Origin: Mytilus californianus
Lineage: Eukaryota; Mollusca; Bivalvia; Mytilida; Mytilidae
Length of the DNA stretch: 64,000 nucleotides
Assembly (NCBI RefSeq): GCF_021869535.1
Contig: NW_026262668.1
Location: forward strand, 14,430,348-14,494,347
Direction of reading: 5' to 3'
Shown here: piece by piece, positions 22,775 through 33,774 of the stretch
Layout of the letters: every line of letters starts with the position of its first letter
Numbering within the stretch: position 1 is the stretch's first letter
Translations under genes and position numbers: made by a program
The notes under the pieces: generated by a model
Told to the model about the DNA's origin: nothing
Database searches by the model: none
What the model saw: the letters and a program-made list of their open reading frames with translations, nothing else

Positions 22775-23010
22775 AACACCGCCTAGTGTAGCGTGTTTGC
22801 CTCGAGTGCCGGATATCGAGGGTTCTGGACCCGGCCGGGCCAAACCATTGACTTTAAAATTGGTATTTGCTGATTCTCCGCTAATCACTTGGTATTAAGG
22901 GTTAAGCGCAAAGACTAGTTGGCTCGAAGTCAGAATATATATAGTTTCCAGGTAGGGTGATATGTCTTCCCACGGACTGTAACCTTGTGAGCTAGCACAT
23001 TAAAAATCAT
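22775..23010 (+). mobile_element. tRNA-derived SINE
   Basis: A-box-like TAGTGTAGCGTG (22784-22795) and B-box-like GGTTCTGGACCC (22821-22832) are 37 bp apart. The body reads 'ccggccgggccaaacc' and 'tctccgctaatcac', then 'cttcccacggactgt'. I recognise this as a widespread molluscan SINE of the V-SINE/Meta-SINE kind; the exact family name is uncertain. Confidence 0.75.
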
Positions 23011-24523
23011 GACACAAACAACCCATGCAGTAACACGATGTCCACTAGTCAGCACTTCTGTACTGGCATGAATCATCATTGATATGGTCATTTTTATGGA
23101 TTAACTGTTTGAAAAACAACGGATTTTCTATTCAGGAATAGATAATCTTAGCTGTATTTTGCAAAACGTTTCGGAAGTTTGTTTCTTTTATGGTCTTTAG
23201 GCTTTTTTTAATTGACCGTCATTGATGAGTTTTTTGTAGACAAAACACGCGTCTGGCATACAACATAACAATCATGATATCTTTGACTATGATGAGTTTT
23301 TTCCTTTAATATTCTATTTATGCTTCGACATGCCAATCCACGATTAACATCTGTGTCACAGTGTTCTAAATATTGAAATTTAGTCAGATAAGAACAGTTT
23401 GAGTATGAACCAATTATTTTATAACTTTGGTTTCATTTTTGAATATTCCGAAAATTTCTCTGAAGTTTGTCACAGTTCCTTTTTGATTTTGTGTCAGAAC
23501 TCGACGATCTGCTCAAATCTCACCTTAAATTCATGCAATCATAACTACAGGATTATCCTGTGTTCCTTTTTCATAGATGTAAAAGTTAAGTCATTAAAAA
23601 AACTAGCCATTATAGTAGGAAGAAAAGTCTGTCGTCGGATCCAGTGAATATGTGCTCATCAGAAATCATCTCCAGTCCGCAGTTCGTTTAAATATTTCAA
23701 TGATTCAAAGAAAACTACAACGATTTTTGTTTTACCTTTTTCAAATTTTAAACTATGAGCATACCTACAGCCCACTAGGATATTTGAACTGCATCAATAA
23801 TCATATTCAAGGAATGTCAGATATGAATATGATCGTAGGTACGCTCATACTTTAATATGCAGACAAACGTTAGGAAACTGCCATTTTTCTACGCTTTTCG
23901 CGAATCTTGAGATCTTTACAGCACCAAAACATGAATTAAATCAGCGGAAGTTGACAAATCTATTGATGTTTACAAAAATATAGGTTTTAAACTTTGCAAA
24001 ATATAGTATTATAATTTATGGCATGTCATTTTTAATTTGCATTTAAATTTTAAAAGCAAATGAGACAGGAACCTAAAGACAAAATAATCATAAGACATCT
24101 AGAAGAAGGCAAACACAAAAACAGCCAAGGTCTCCATAATAAACCAAGCAAATCGTCAAGAAAATAAAAAAGCTGTGAATAGATTAAAAAGAAAAAAAAA
24201 TCAAAGATCTGCCGGTAACACAAAATTCTCCAAAATCAGAAAAACAAATTAGGATATGAATAAGACGATTGTCTTCTGACATGGTTTGTTTCAATGAAAT
24301 AAAGTTTGTACATAATATGCATTATTGTGCAATGCATAGTGTGTTTGTATTCTGGAATTAGTAATTATCATTATAAAAGGTGTAGGTGACATTATTGTTT
24401 TTAAAACTAGTACGCCATATCAATTAATATAAATAATAGAAATAATAGAAAGGTATCGATTAACTGATTGCATTGATTTAAGTATTTAGTTATGTATGCT
24501 AGTATATTATTATACCTTTTAGG
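23011..24523. other. Intergenic stretch, one dispersed-repeat fragment
   Basis: 23216-23262 ('gatgagttttttgtagac' and 'cacgcgtctggc') is a fragment of a common mussel repeat, also at 50060-50140. The small ORFs at 23399-23855 show no recognisable domain. Nothing else is seen. Confidence 0.45.
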
Positions 24524-26397
24524 ATGGGTGTTCAAGGATTAACAACAGGTGTTAATAAAACATGACGATTTTGCTTAAAGGCAAGGATATTTCAAAGACA
24601 AAACTGGTTATCGATGGTGATAGTTTGATTTATTTCTTATATGAAAACCGGAATATCAACCTCAAACATGGTGGAGATTATGATGTTTATGAAGACAAAA
24701 TTGAAGCATTCACCAATGGACTGATATCCAACCATATGGTGGATACGAACCAGACAGAAGAAAACATGACACATATGTACGTCGAGCGGAAGAAATAATT
24801 GGCAAATCTAGAGAAATAACTGGCTTGAGGGCTACCTTTGCTTCTATGCTCTGCAGTTTAACATTCCTTGTGGTGATCGAGAAAATGAAAATACCTTTTG
24901 TTGTCAGCCAGTTTGAAGCCGATCACGATATTGCTACGCTCGCAAATGCGTTCCAATGTCCAGTTTTATCAAATGACAGTGATTTCTTTGTGTACGATTT
25001 ACGAAAAGGATATATATACCCTTAACGACATTGATTGTCTCAGAAACATGCTCCAAAGGAAAAGTCTATTTTGCAAGAAACCTGAAAAAGGTTTTTCATG
25101 GCTTGCAAATACAAAAGTTACCAATATTATCTGTAACGTTAGGAAGTGATTACATCAAAAGGGAATATTTATATAATTTTACTCACCTTTACCTGATGAT
25201 TCGAGTAAATTTGATCTAACTGTCGTACAGAGGAAAGCAATTCGGTGGCCAATAAATGCTTCACTTGACTACGCTACTTCAAGACTGCAAGAGAGTCTTC
25301 CGGATACATTACAGCAATGTGTTAAGATGTCACTTACAATGTATTTAGATACAAAGGTTTTCGAAGGCTTTGATCTTTTTCAATTTTTCACGAATCAGAA
25401 TAGGATTACAACAGACCGATTTTATGAGAATCTCCGAACAGGTAAACTACCTGTGTGCGCTCAGAACATACTAAAATTGAACGAAGTGTTTCGTCTGTGT
25501 GAAGTTGAAGACACTTATAGAAAAAGATCAATACGCAGATTTACTCTTCGATTACGAAAAGCAATATATGCAATGTTTTTAGGAGCTACTGAAATCAACA
25601 TAATTGAGTATGACCGTTATGGCGGATCACTTGTGCCCTTTAATTTACATCTACATTGACTGACGGAGTGCAAATGCCTTTATATACAGAAAACCTAAGG
25701 GATGGTGTTCAGTCTTCCGATTTGAACATAAAAAGGCGTTAGAGAACTTTTGTGGAAATACAAAATTATTTGTTCCCTTCTTAACCTACTAGGTGAAGCA
25801 TGCCAAGCCGCAAGTTGATTCAATTTACGTAAAGAGTTTGATTTTGTGTCACTTTGTTCTCACCGCACGGAACATTTTACAAACAAAAACATATAATTCC
25901 AGAAACTCGGTTGACAAGGTTTTATTGAACATGCACGAGTTATGTGTTCACGACTTTTCAACTCTATTAACAAAATCTAAAAAATAGATCTCGAAGTATT
26001 CTAGTTATTTTGCAAATAGTATTGTGCATGGGTTTTCGCAGTTTCAATCGTCTTTCGCTTTGGGAACTTATTTGAATCAGCTCTTAGGATGTTCACTTTC
26101 TTTATTAAGCCCACAGGCAGTGTTTAATGGTACATTCCTTTATAGCATCTATATACCTTATCAAAACCATGAAGATAAAAAAAGAAGTCACAGAAATTGA
26201 GAATTTTTTCAAGAATAACGAAAGTTTGGAAAAACTACGACAACCTAGTTTCTGCAGTTAAAAAAAATGTGAACAGTGCAAGATGGGAAGTGAAAAGAAA
26301 AAAACACAGGACCGAGAGGATTGAACGTGGTGCATTTACTCGATTCCCAGGATTTTTCGTTTTTAATTTGCTTAGAATGGATGATGTTGAAGCCTGA
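24524..26397 (+). pseudogene. Asteroid-like (ASTE1/XPG-type nuclease) pseudogene, copy A
   Basis: It opens MGVQGLTT, then TKLVIDGDSLIYFLY and NLKHGGDYD, and later FEADHDIATLANAFQCPVLS with NDSDFFVYDL. This is the N-region plus XPG-I core of asteroid homologs, with the acidic residues in place. It continues IPVCAQNIL-type and LRKAIYAMFL blocks to a C-terminal FTRFPGFFVFNLL...DDVEA and TGA at 26395. An early TGA after GVNKT, at least four frameshifts (near 24780, 25020, 25130-25180 and 25660-25790) and an internal deletion before position 24720 break it. It is intronless after the start; 'ttatacctttag' just before the ATG resembles a splice acceptor, so a 5' UTR intron is possible. Copy B is 9.25 kb downstream. 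Confidence 0.82.
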
Positions 26398-26479
26398 GAT
26401 ATAAGTAGGAACAAATTAGGAAATATTTCAGTCTTAGATGATATTCTTTTTAGTTGTTATTGAACTAGCTGTCAGTAAC

Positions 26480-26998
26480 TGCAAGTAATCTTAGATCTGT
26501 ACTTAGTGTGTTGTTTGATATGGAGATGTATAAATACCCTGCCAGGTCCGGTCTGTGTTTTTGTTAGATGTGTTTCTGCTTTGTACCGATCTGTTGAGTT
26601 AAGTCCTTTTCAACTGATTTGTATAGTTTGTTCTTATGTTGTACTGTTACACCACTGTCCCAGGCTTGGGGGAGTGTTTGGTGTCAGCAAACTAGTTTAA
26701 CCCCGCAACATTCTGTATGTGTCTGTCCCAAGTCAAGAGCCTGTAATTCAGTGCTTGTCGTTTGTTGCTGTATATCATATTTGTTTTTCGTTCATTGTTT
26801 TGTACATAAATAAGGCCGTTATGTTTCTCGTTTGATTTTTTTTTTTTTGCATTTGTCATTTCGGGGCCTCTTATAATTGATTATGTTGTATGTGTTTTGC
26901 ACATTGTTGAAGGCCATACTGTGGCCTCTAGTTGTTATCTTCTGTGTCATTTGCTCACTGGCAATCATACCACATTTTCTTATTTTTATATATATATA
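26480..26998 (+). repeat. Longest copy of the 'ataccacatttt' tail repeat
   Basis: It contains 'ctgtcccaagtcaagagcct', 'aaggccgttatgtttctcg' and 'gttgaaggccatactgtgg', ending 'ataccacattttcttattt'. It is present in duplication unit A but absent at the matching place in unit B. By analogy with the element at 46427-48612 it is probably the 3' part of a 5'-truncated Penelope-like element (inference). Confidence 0.7.
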
Positions 26999-27154
26999 TA
27001 TGAAAAATCTAGGCAAAGAGTTGATACACAGAGTTGACTATAAATTTAGGATTTTTTGTTTTAAAGTGTACTTAGACTGGAGAATGTTCAAGTCTGAGGT
27101 ATAAAATTAGAACATATGAATATAGAGTTAATATCCAAAATGATCTATATTTCA

Positions 27155-27210
27155 GGGATTTTTCATTTTTCTTGTTCATACTACTTCGAATGAATGATGC
27201 TGAAGCCTGT
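27155..27210 (+). pseudogene. Duplicated fragment of the asteroid-like 3' end
   Basis: 'agggatttttcatttttctt' followed by 'gaatgatgctgaagcctg' repeats, diverged, the last 54 bp of copy A (26344-26397). It shows a local tandem duplication of the gene end before the 519-bp repeat inserted between them. Confidence 0.6.
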
Positions 27211-27801
27211 AATGTATTAGAGAGTTTCGGTTTACCAAAATTGCAATGTGCATGTAGCTTATGTTTTCTTATGACAGTGTTTCTTGTCTCTCCGTTATTT
27301 GCACTTTTTAAAGCTCAGTTATGTTCTAGCAATATCTACTATAGCCTGTGTACTCGAGTAATCAAAACAAGTCGCCAAAATATATCCCGGCGAAAATTAT
27401 AAATATGGAATAAAACAGTTTTTTTTCTATGTTGAATATTTGCGAGATATCTTGATCTGTGTGTGTGATTGCGACTTACTTTACGAAAACTCATCAAAGA
27501 TACAAAGGTACAAAGGCAATTTGTTCATTCCAGTTAATCCGGTTTAATAATCCAGCTTTACAATTGATAGTTTAGTCTTACATATATAAATGACCTAACA
27601 AAAAATAAGCATTCTCTTTAAATGTCACTTCTTGGTACCAATGGAACAATAACATAAGAGAAAATGAATTTAATCGACAAAAATAGAAACCTTTGGTGCA
27701 AAATATCATAACATCTATTTACAATTGAAACAATAATTATAGAAAATAACAACGCAATTTTTTCAAAAAGCACCGATAAAACATTGGATAAATAACAACA
27801 A

Positions 27802-28200
27802 AGGAGGGACAGTCAAACTCATAGATCGGAAACAAACTGACAACACCATGGCCAAAACTAAAAAGACAAACAGACAAATAATAGTACAAATGACACAACA
27901 TAGAAAACTAAAGACTAAGCAACATGAACCCCACCAAAAACAAGGGGTGATCTCAGGAGCTCCGGAAGGGTAAGCAGATCCTGCTCCACATGTGGCACCC
28001 GTCGTGTTGCTTATGTTATTACAAATCCGGTAAATAGTCTAATTCGGTAGGTCACATTCGTGAAAAGGGAAGGGTATTGTAGTTACGACATAAGGAACAT
28101 ATCAAATATCATCTGTGAAACGGTTATTCCATAACGGTCAACCAACTCGTGATGGCGTCCGTAAAATTTACGAGGGAATGATTTCAACTTCACCATTTGG
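27802..28200 (+). mobile_element. 399-bp insertion with 5-bp target duplication, absent from the paralogous site
   Basis: AACAA at 27797-27801 and 28201-28205 flanks it. The paralog near 38410 reads straight through 'aataacaacaatggtttgg'. The body ('gatctcaggagctccggaag', 'cacatgtggcacccgtcg') is a common mussel dispersed repeat. Its class is unknown to me. Confidence 0.85.
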
Positions 28201-29814
28201 AACAATGGTTTGGAACAAATTATACAATTATAAATCACTTTTCAAGTACATGTGAGTTAAAAATATAAATAATAACAATGTTAACATGTTATTCTGTTTT
28301 GTCTGATAAACTTTTAAGATAAGTTGTTTTATTAATGCGTATGTGTTGGTTTGTTTTTTTTGTTTTTGTTTTTTTTTTTTTTGTGGCAAGGGGAGGCTTT
28401 TTGGTACATTCCAACAAGTGTATCAAGCTAAGTAATAAATTAAGTACTATAAAAGATTAGCTTTTGGTATTAAAAAAAAACAGATATGCAAGTGTTTTAA
28501 TGAGAATAAGATGCCATTTTTTTTTCTTCCGATACACTTCAATTCAAATCCTGAACTCCTACAGTGTTTAAACTGTTTTAAAAAAAACGCCCTACAACCT
28601 TTTATACAACAACCTCATTATTTTAACTTAACTGCTAACATATTTTTATCTTTATGTTAATTTGTCAAAATAATTGGAGATTGACATCCCTTCAAACTAT
28701 TTAAAACATTCAAAAAAAGTTAAAAAACTATTAAAACAAACTGAGGGAAATCGCATGAACTCAAACATGTGCGTCGACATGATAAATATCTCCTGTTTTG
28801 CATGTATCATCCGTGTATCTACTGTTGAACTCATGTTGTGTCGATTATAGTCGTTTTTCCTAATTACTCTGTTGGAGTAGTTTGTGTGTCAAGAGCACAC
28901 TCCTGTTAATGAAATTGATATAGTGTAAACATGCACGAACGTAACGTATTAATTGAGATATGTATACAAATGATGTAGAAATTATGTTACTAAGAGACGG
29001 GACGTTGCTAAGGGGAATGGCGAAAGAAATGACAATTAAAAAATTGAAATCATTACGTTAGTCGTAGATTGAAATGGTCCATCTCTGTCAATACCGAGGA
29101 AAAGATATAGAGAAGACCTCCTAGTTTTGGCAGGGAAGTATCCTTAATCCAAAGTTTACTGGAATGTATGAGAAGAAGCACTCACTGAAATGTGGCTCAC
29201 ATGTCATGGCTTGTCAATGCTAAATTGAAAAACAAAATTCTTAACAGAATGCTCGTAATAAAAGACATGCATATTTGAGAGTTTCATTCGTGGAATGATT
29301 ATTTAATAAAATTGGTACTCGCACAAATGATAAAACGCATAATATCACATTAATATGAAAATAAATGAAAAGAAAAAAAAGACATATATAAATATAAACC
29401 GATACATGACGAGAACCCGTAACTTGAACCTGTAAACATTTTAAAAAGTAAGTACAGCAACATTGCTTACACTGAAGGGAAAGAAATCAACACCAAATCA
29501 CTCTGGTGAGACTCTTTTGTGCTATTTACAACACAAAAAATAACTTAATTTATTATTCTATATGAGTTTTAAAAATATCTTAGATGAGTTTACAAAAACT
29601 ATCGTATACATGTTTTATAGCAATACATATTCTTGTTTGTAATGATATTGACTCCTCAAAGTTATGTGCTTCAGAGACAAAAAACAGCAACTATATCAGG
29701 GCTTGACATTTACATTTAAGCCTTAAATTCAATGAAAAGAAATGTTTTAAAGAAAAAACATGACGGTCATATATATGTCTATCTGCAATTTATTTTTATA
29801 TTGTTTGTGATGTG

Positions 29815-29950
29815 GAATAGTTGCGGATGAGACAACTATCCAATAGAGTCCAAATAACGTGGATTTAAGTAATTATAGTTCATTGTTTGGCCTTCAACCA
29901 TTGGAAAATTCCATACCGTATAAGTCAGTAATAAAAGGCTTCGACATATC
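29815..29950 (-). repeat. Inverted tail repeat, shared with unit B
   Basis: Reverse complement of the 'gttgaaggcc' tail ('ggccttcaaccattgg', 'gagacaactatcc'). The same insertion sits at 40228-40350, so it predates the segmental duplication. Confidence 0.75.
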
Positions 29951-31433
29951 TTTGTATTAATTGTTTATTTTATAGTTTGGTTCAGAAATGGTATTGGATA
30001 TTAATAATAGAATATTTTCGGTAAACATCAAGGAAACAGCGCCCCAGGGACAACATTAAAAAACAGTAAAATTTACATTTGTTGTTGAGAAAAGTATAAG
30101 AGCAATTGCCGTGTCCCCGTGGAATGACAATAATCAGGTACGCTAGAGCAATTAAGATTTTTTCGTCTTCGTTGTATTTGGGATGTGTTTTTTTGGAGTG
30201 GGAATGTTCGTTGATGATACCGTATGTTTCGGCATGTTCATTCTTAACTGGTTTTGTTTAATAGAAGTAGAGATCTGAAATACCTACTAGTTAACACTTG
30301 ATAGAGTAAGTTCAAGAATTGAATATGTTAAATTCTGTATATATCTGCCTCATTACCACATACAACTCCATTTAGAGTAAGATGTATTGAAACTTCATTG
30401 TAATAAAATCTGAGGAATTTGTTAATCATTCCTAATTGAAAAACAAGATATCTTCAATTTGGTTATAAATTCCTGTTATGATGGCATGTGAGCAGTTACA
30501 ACTAACGAAAATACTGTCTAAACCGTAATTTGTTCGCATTTGAAATATGCACAGTTAACAAAGGTTCATTAACTAGAGAAACGTCATTGTAAATTTGATG
30601 ATACAAGTTCTCCGTGTACACAGATGTCTGGTTTGCAGAAGGTTTTATTTCAAAGATTTCACAGTATTTTGTTTCTACACTTTTCATAAATTTCACTCAG
30701 CATAAAAATTTCACTACAATTTTAAGATGTTTCTTTAAATATAGTGTCTTCAAAATCAACATTCTGTAGTAATATGTTGTCCCACTGAGATCACAACTCC
30801 ACAATTATACTTGATCAGACAATGTATAGATTTTATATTCATGCACGAATTCCTATGATATTTCTTCAATGACGAAGACTTGCGTTTCACACCAATAACT
30901 TCCCGTCACGGATCAATTCAATTTGATTTGATTTGATTTCATATAATATAATAGATCTTTTCGTTTTAAGTTGTTCCATAAGTACACAAATACATATTTA
31001 TACAAAATTCAGATTGCAACCACTAGTTTATTGTTTTATTATTACATATTGTAGATATTTCCCAGTTCTGCTACTAGAAAGGGTTGTTTCACGATATCAC
31101 TGATTTCATTTAAATTCTGTTCACAGTTATTTATCCTTGTTACTACAACTGGTCTGATATCATATAACAGACAGTTTTCAAAACAGAATTTTGACAAGTG
31201 GTTTACACGATGGTTATCATCATTGTCATTTTCACAACCCTCTTAATGAGTCGTGATATATTTTACCCCTAAATTGATGTTGATAAATATGCTGGTTTCT
31301 ATTTTATGTCAGCTAAAGGATACACTCTGAAATAACACGAAATTTTTTTGTTTACGATGTATATTGCTTAGTTTGTTTAGAATGCTTGAATATGAGTTTT
31401 AAAGAAACGTTTAAAATGCTATTGTACAACTAC

Positions 31434-31574
31434 TTATATAATATCTATATCCACATCTAAAAAAACAACATGGCCTATGTATTTTTGATATGGGCTCTCT
31501 AGTGGACTTGAATCTGACGGTTTTAAAATTGTAATTCCTGAATCTGAACTGGATTAATCGTATTTTTCTTTTGT
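31434..31574 (-). pseudogene. Orphan copy of the last GARNL3 exon
   Basis: It has the same 141-bp length and acceptor (gaatttcag) as the working exon at 41882-42022 and encodes a similar peptide including SDSGITILKPSDSSP and SPYQKYIGHVV. A TAA at 31554-31556 replaces a serine codon near its start. The preceding exon was not duplicated, so it is stranded from the rest of the gene. Confidence 0.88.
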
Positions 31575-31915
31575 CTGAAATTCACAAAATAACCATCCGT
31601 AAGTGTGGTGTTATTTCATAACGTCCTCGTGATACTCCGTGGTAAATGCATTTTGGTTTAGATGTAGATACATGTATGTGGTACATGTACAAGCAGCAGC
31701 ATATGCCTACCCTGTACCAATAAATGTTGTCCTAATATAACTGAAAGTTAATCCTCATTGTGTTTCTTAAAGTGGATGGATTCATAAGCTGGAATAAATA
31801 AAAAAAAAAAAAAAAATTTTAATATTTGTACGATTATTTATGTTTTTTTTTTTCCTTTGTGACAAATGTCTGATAAGATAATACACTTAGAGAAAAAACC
31901 TGACAGTCATAAAAT

Positions 31916-32820
31916 TGATAATTATACAAAATAAATTATTTCACTTAAATTAGAAGAATGAATGCTACATTTATAATACTTTTTTAATTCTAAAAGAATG
32001 TGTGTTCATGTAAGTGAAACTCATTCTTTTAATGATTCATAAGAAGAAAAACACTTGTATTTTTGTTTGTTTATTCTATGAACTTTAATTCATTTATAAC
32101 CTTAAACTATTTTTTTTTAATCCATTCGATTGACCTTTGATTTGGACCAATCAACCATCATTTCTCTTAACAAGTTATAGTTACGTTATCATGGTTATGT
32201 AGCCGATACAATATCAATTAATTGCGTTGTATACTAGAAGTCAAAAATTACACAAACGATTTTCATTACACATGAAGTGGCCGACTCACTAGCATTAGAA
32301 ATACAAATAACAACCTGTGGAAACTCGGCACAATATAGAAATTGACCTGTAGTATTAATGAAGAATAAAGGCAACAGTAGTATACCGCTGTTCAATAGTC
32401 ATAAATCGATTTAACTGAAACAAATTAGGGTCACAAACCAAAACCGAGGGAAACACATCAACTATAAGCGGAAAACATTAGAACAACATCAACACTGAAC
32501 TGCTACAAAAACAAACGCCAACATACATAGAAACCAGCTATTTGAAGACCTAATATTTAAATCTAGATGCCATATTTTGTTCATTGTCTTGTTCGGTTGC
32601 TGTTTCATCAACGTATATTAAACATCTACATTTTCTCAATTATATCAACGCAACATGGCTTTTTTAGATTCACTTTTCTTTATAAAGCTAAAAAAACCAA
32701 AGTTAAAACATCAATATCATAACAAAATTCACTTAAGTCAACTAAAAGAAACTAATTTCTCTATAAAGTATTTGATAGAGATCATTTAAAAAAATGTTTT
32801 GTATTTCTTTTACAAACAAT
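31916..32820. other. Spacer between duplication units with an inverted tail repeat
   Basis: 32338-32560 is the reverse complement of the 'cagcggtatactactgttgcc' repeat ('aaaggcaacagtagtatacc', 'accgagggaaacacatcaac'). No gene is seen. Confidence 0.6.
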
Positions 32821-32975
32821 TAAGGAATGACTGTAGTATTTTTTCTGTCTATGAAGAAATAACATCAAAAATGTAGTGCATACTGAATAACCCGCGTAGC
32901 GGGTTATTTTAAAGTGTGCACCACATTTTTTATCTTATTTCGAATAGACAGAAAAAATATTACAGTCATTTCTTA
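32821..32975. mobile_element. 155-bp near-perfect palindromic MITE
   Basis: TAAGGAATGACTGTAGTATT on the left is mirrored by the right end down to TCTTA. The centre is ATAACCCGC-gta-GCGGGTTAT. The whole element can fold into one hairpin. Confidence 0.85.
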
Positions 32976-33774
32976 TAATTTAATTCTAAATTCCATTTTA
33001 AACCGGAGTAAACCATGAAAAAACGTTGATGACGTCACGGTCACATGACAAAATTATGTCTATGAGCTGATAAACAAAACAACGTCAGCCAATCGGAAGA
33101 CACGTTACATCTTAAATTAAATTATTGATTGATAATCAATACAAGTTGAGTGGACATTCCACAATCAGTTATATTAACACGGATATGAATAAATTATAAA
33201 GAAATGCAAATGTTTTTAAACATTTCACCATACATATCATATATATCTTCAGTTACTTTCTATAGGTATGCCTTTTTTCTACTACAGTACAAAAAACTTT
33301 CTCTTACTATGTCTTACAAACGCCATCTATCCCAAAGTATTGAGCTGTGAGGATGCATTGAATATCTTTTTCAACTACAAAATGTAATACGTAAAAGGCA
33401 ATAAGTTGAAATTACTTTGTATATTTACATTATACAATAAATATTTGACAAACGATCAATTTGTAAAAAGCGAAATTTTGAGAATACATTGTTTGGGTGC
33501 ATAATATATATGAAACTTCGGCAAACAAGAACAATTTTATGGTTTACCTAGGTAATTGCACACATCTGTTTTCGAACAATACTTCTACTGTTTTCTTCCA
33601 AAACTTCTCCTGTATGATTTTCCTCATTGATTTATCTTAATGTAAGGTATATCGAAAAATAAAATTTTCGGTTATACACATAAAAGTCAAGCGCGTTATT
33701 CAAGACCTTAATGTTTATGTAAATTTTGATTTTGATTTCAAATATATAAATACATATATGTTATACCTAATAGG
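32976..33774. other. Unannotated spacer before asteroid-like copy B
   Basis: From about 33650 it resembles the sequence before copy A ('ttatacctaataggatggg'). No gene or repeat is recognised in the rest. Confidence 0.45.

Larger units (their letters stand above)
27420..31915. repeat. Segmental duplication, unit A 3' flank (partner 38060-42412)
   Basis: It is collinear with 38060-42412 through many blocks, such as 'ttggtaccaatggaacaata', 'gagaacccgtaacttgaacc' and 'caacatggcctatgtatttt'. The copies differ by many substitutions and by whole insertions, so the duplication is not recent. It includes a decayed copy of the last GARNL3 exon at 31434-31574. Apart from that exon and the listed insertions I see no gene. 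Confidence 0.88.
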
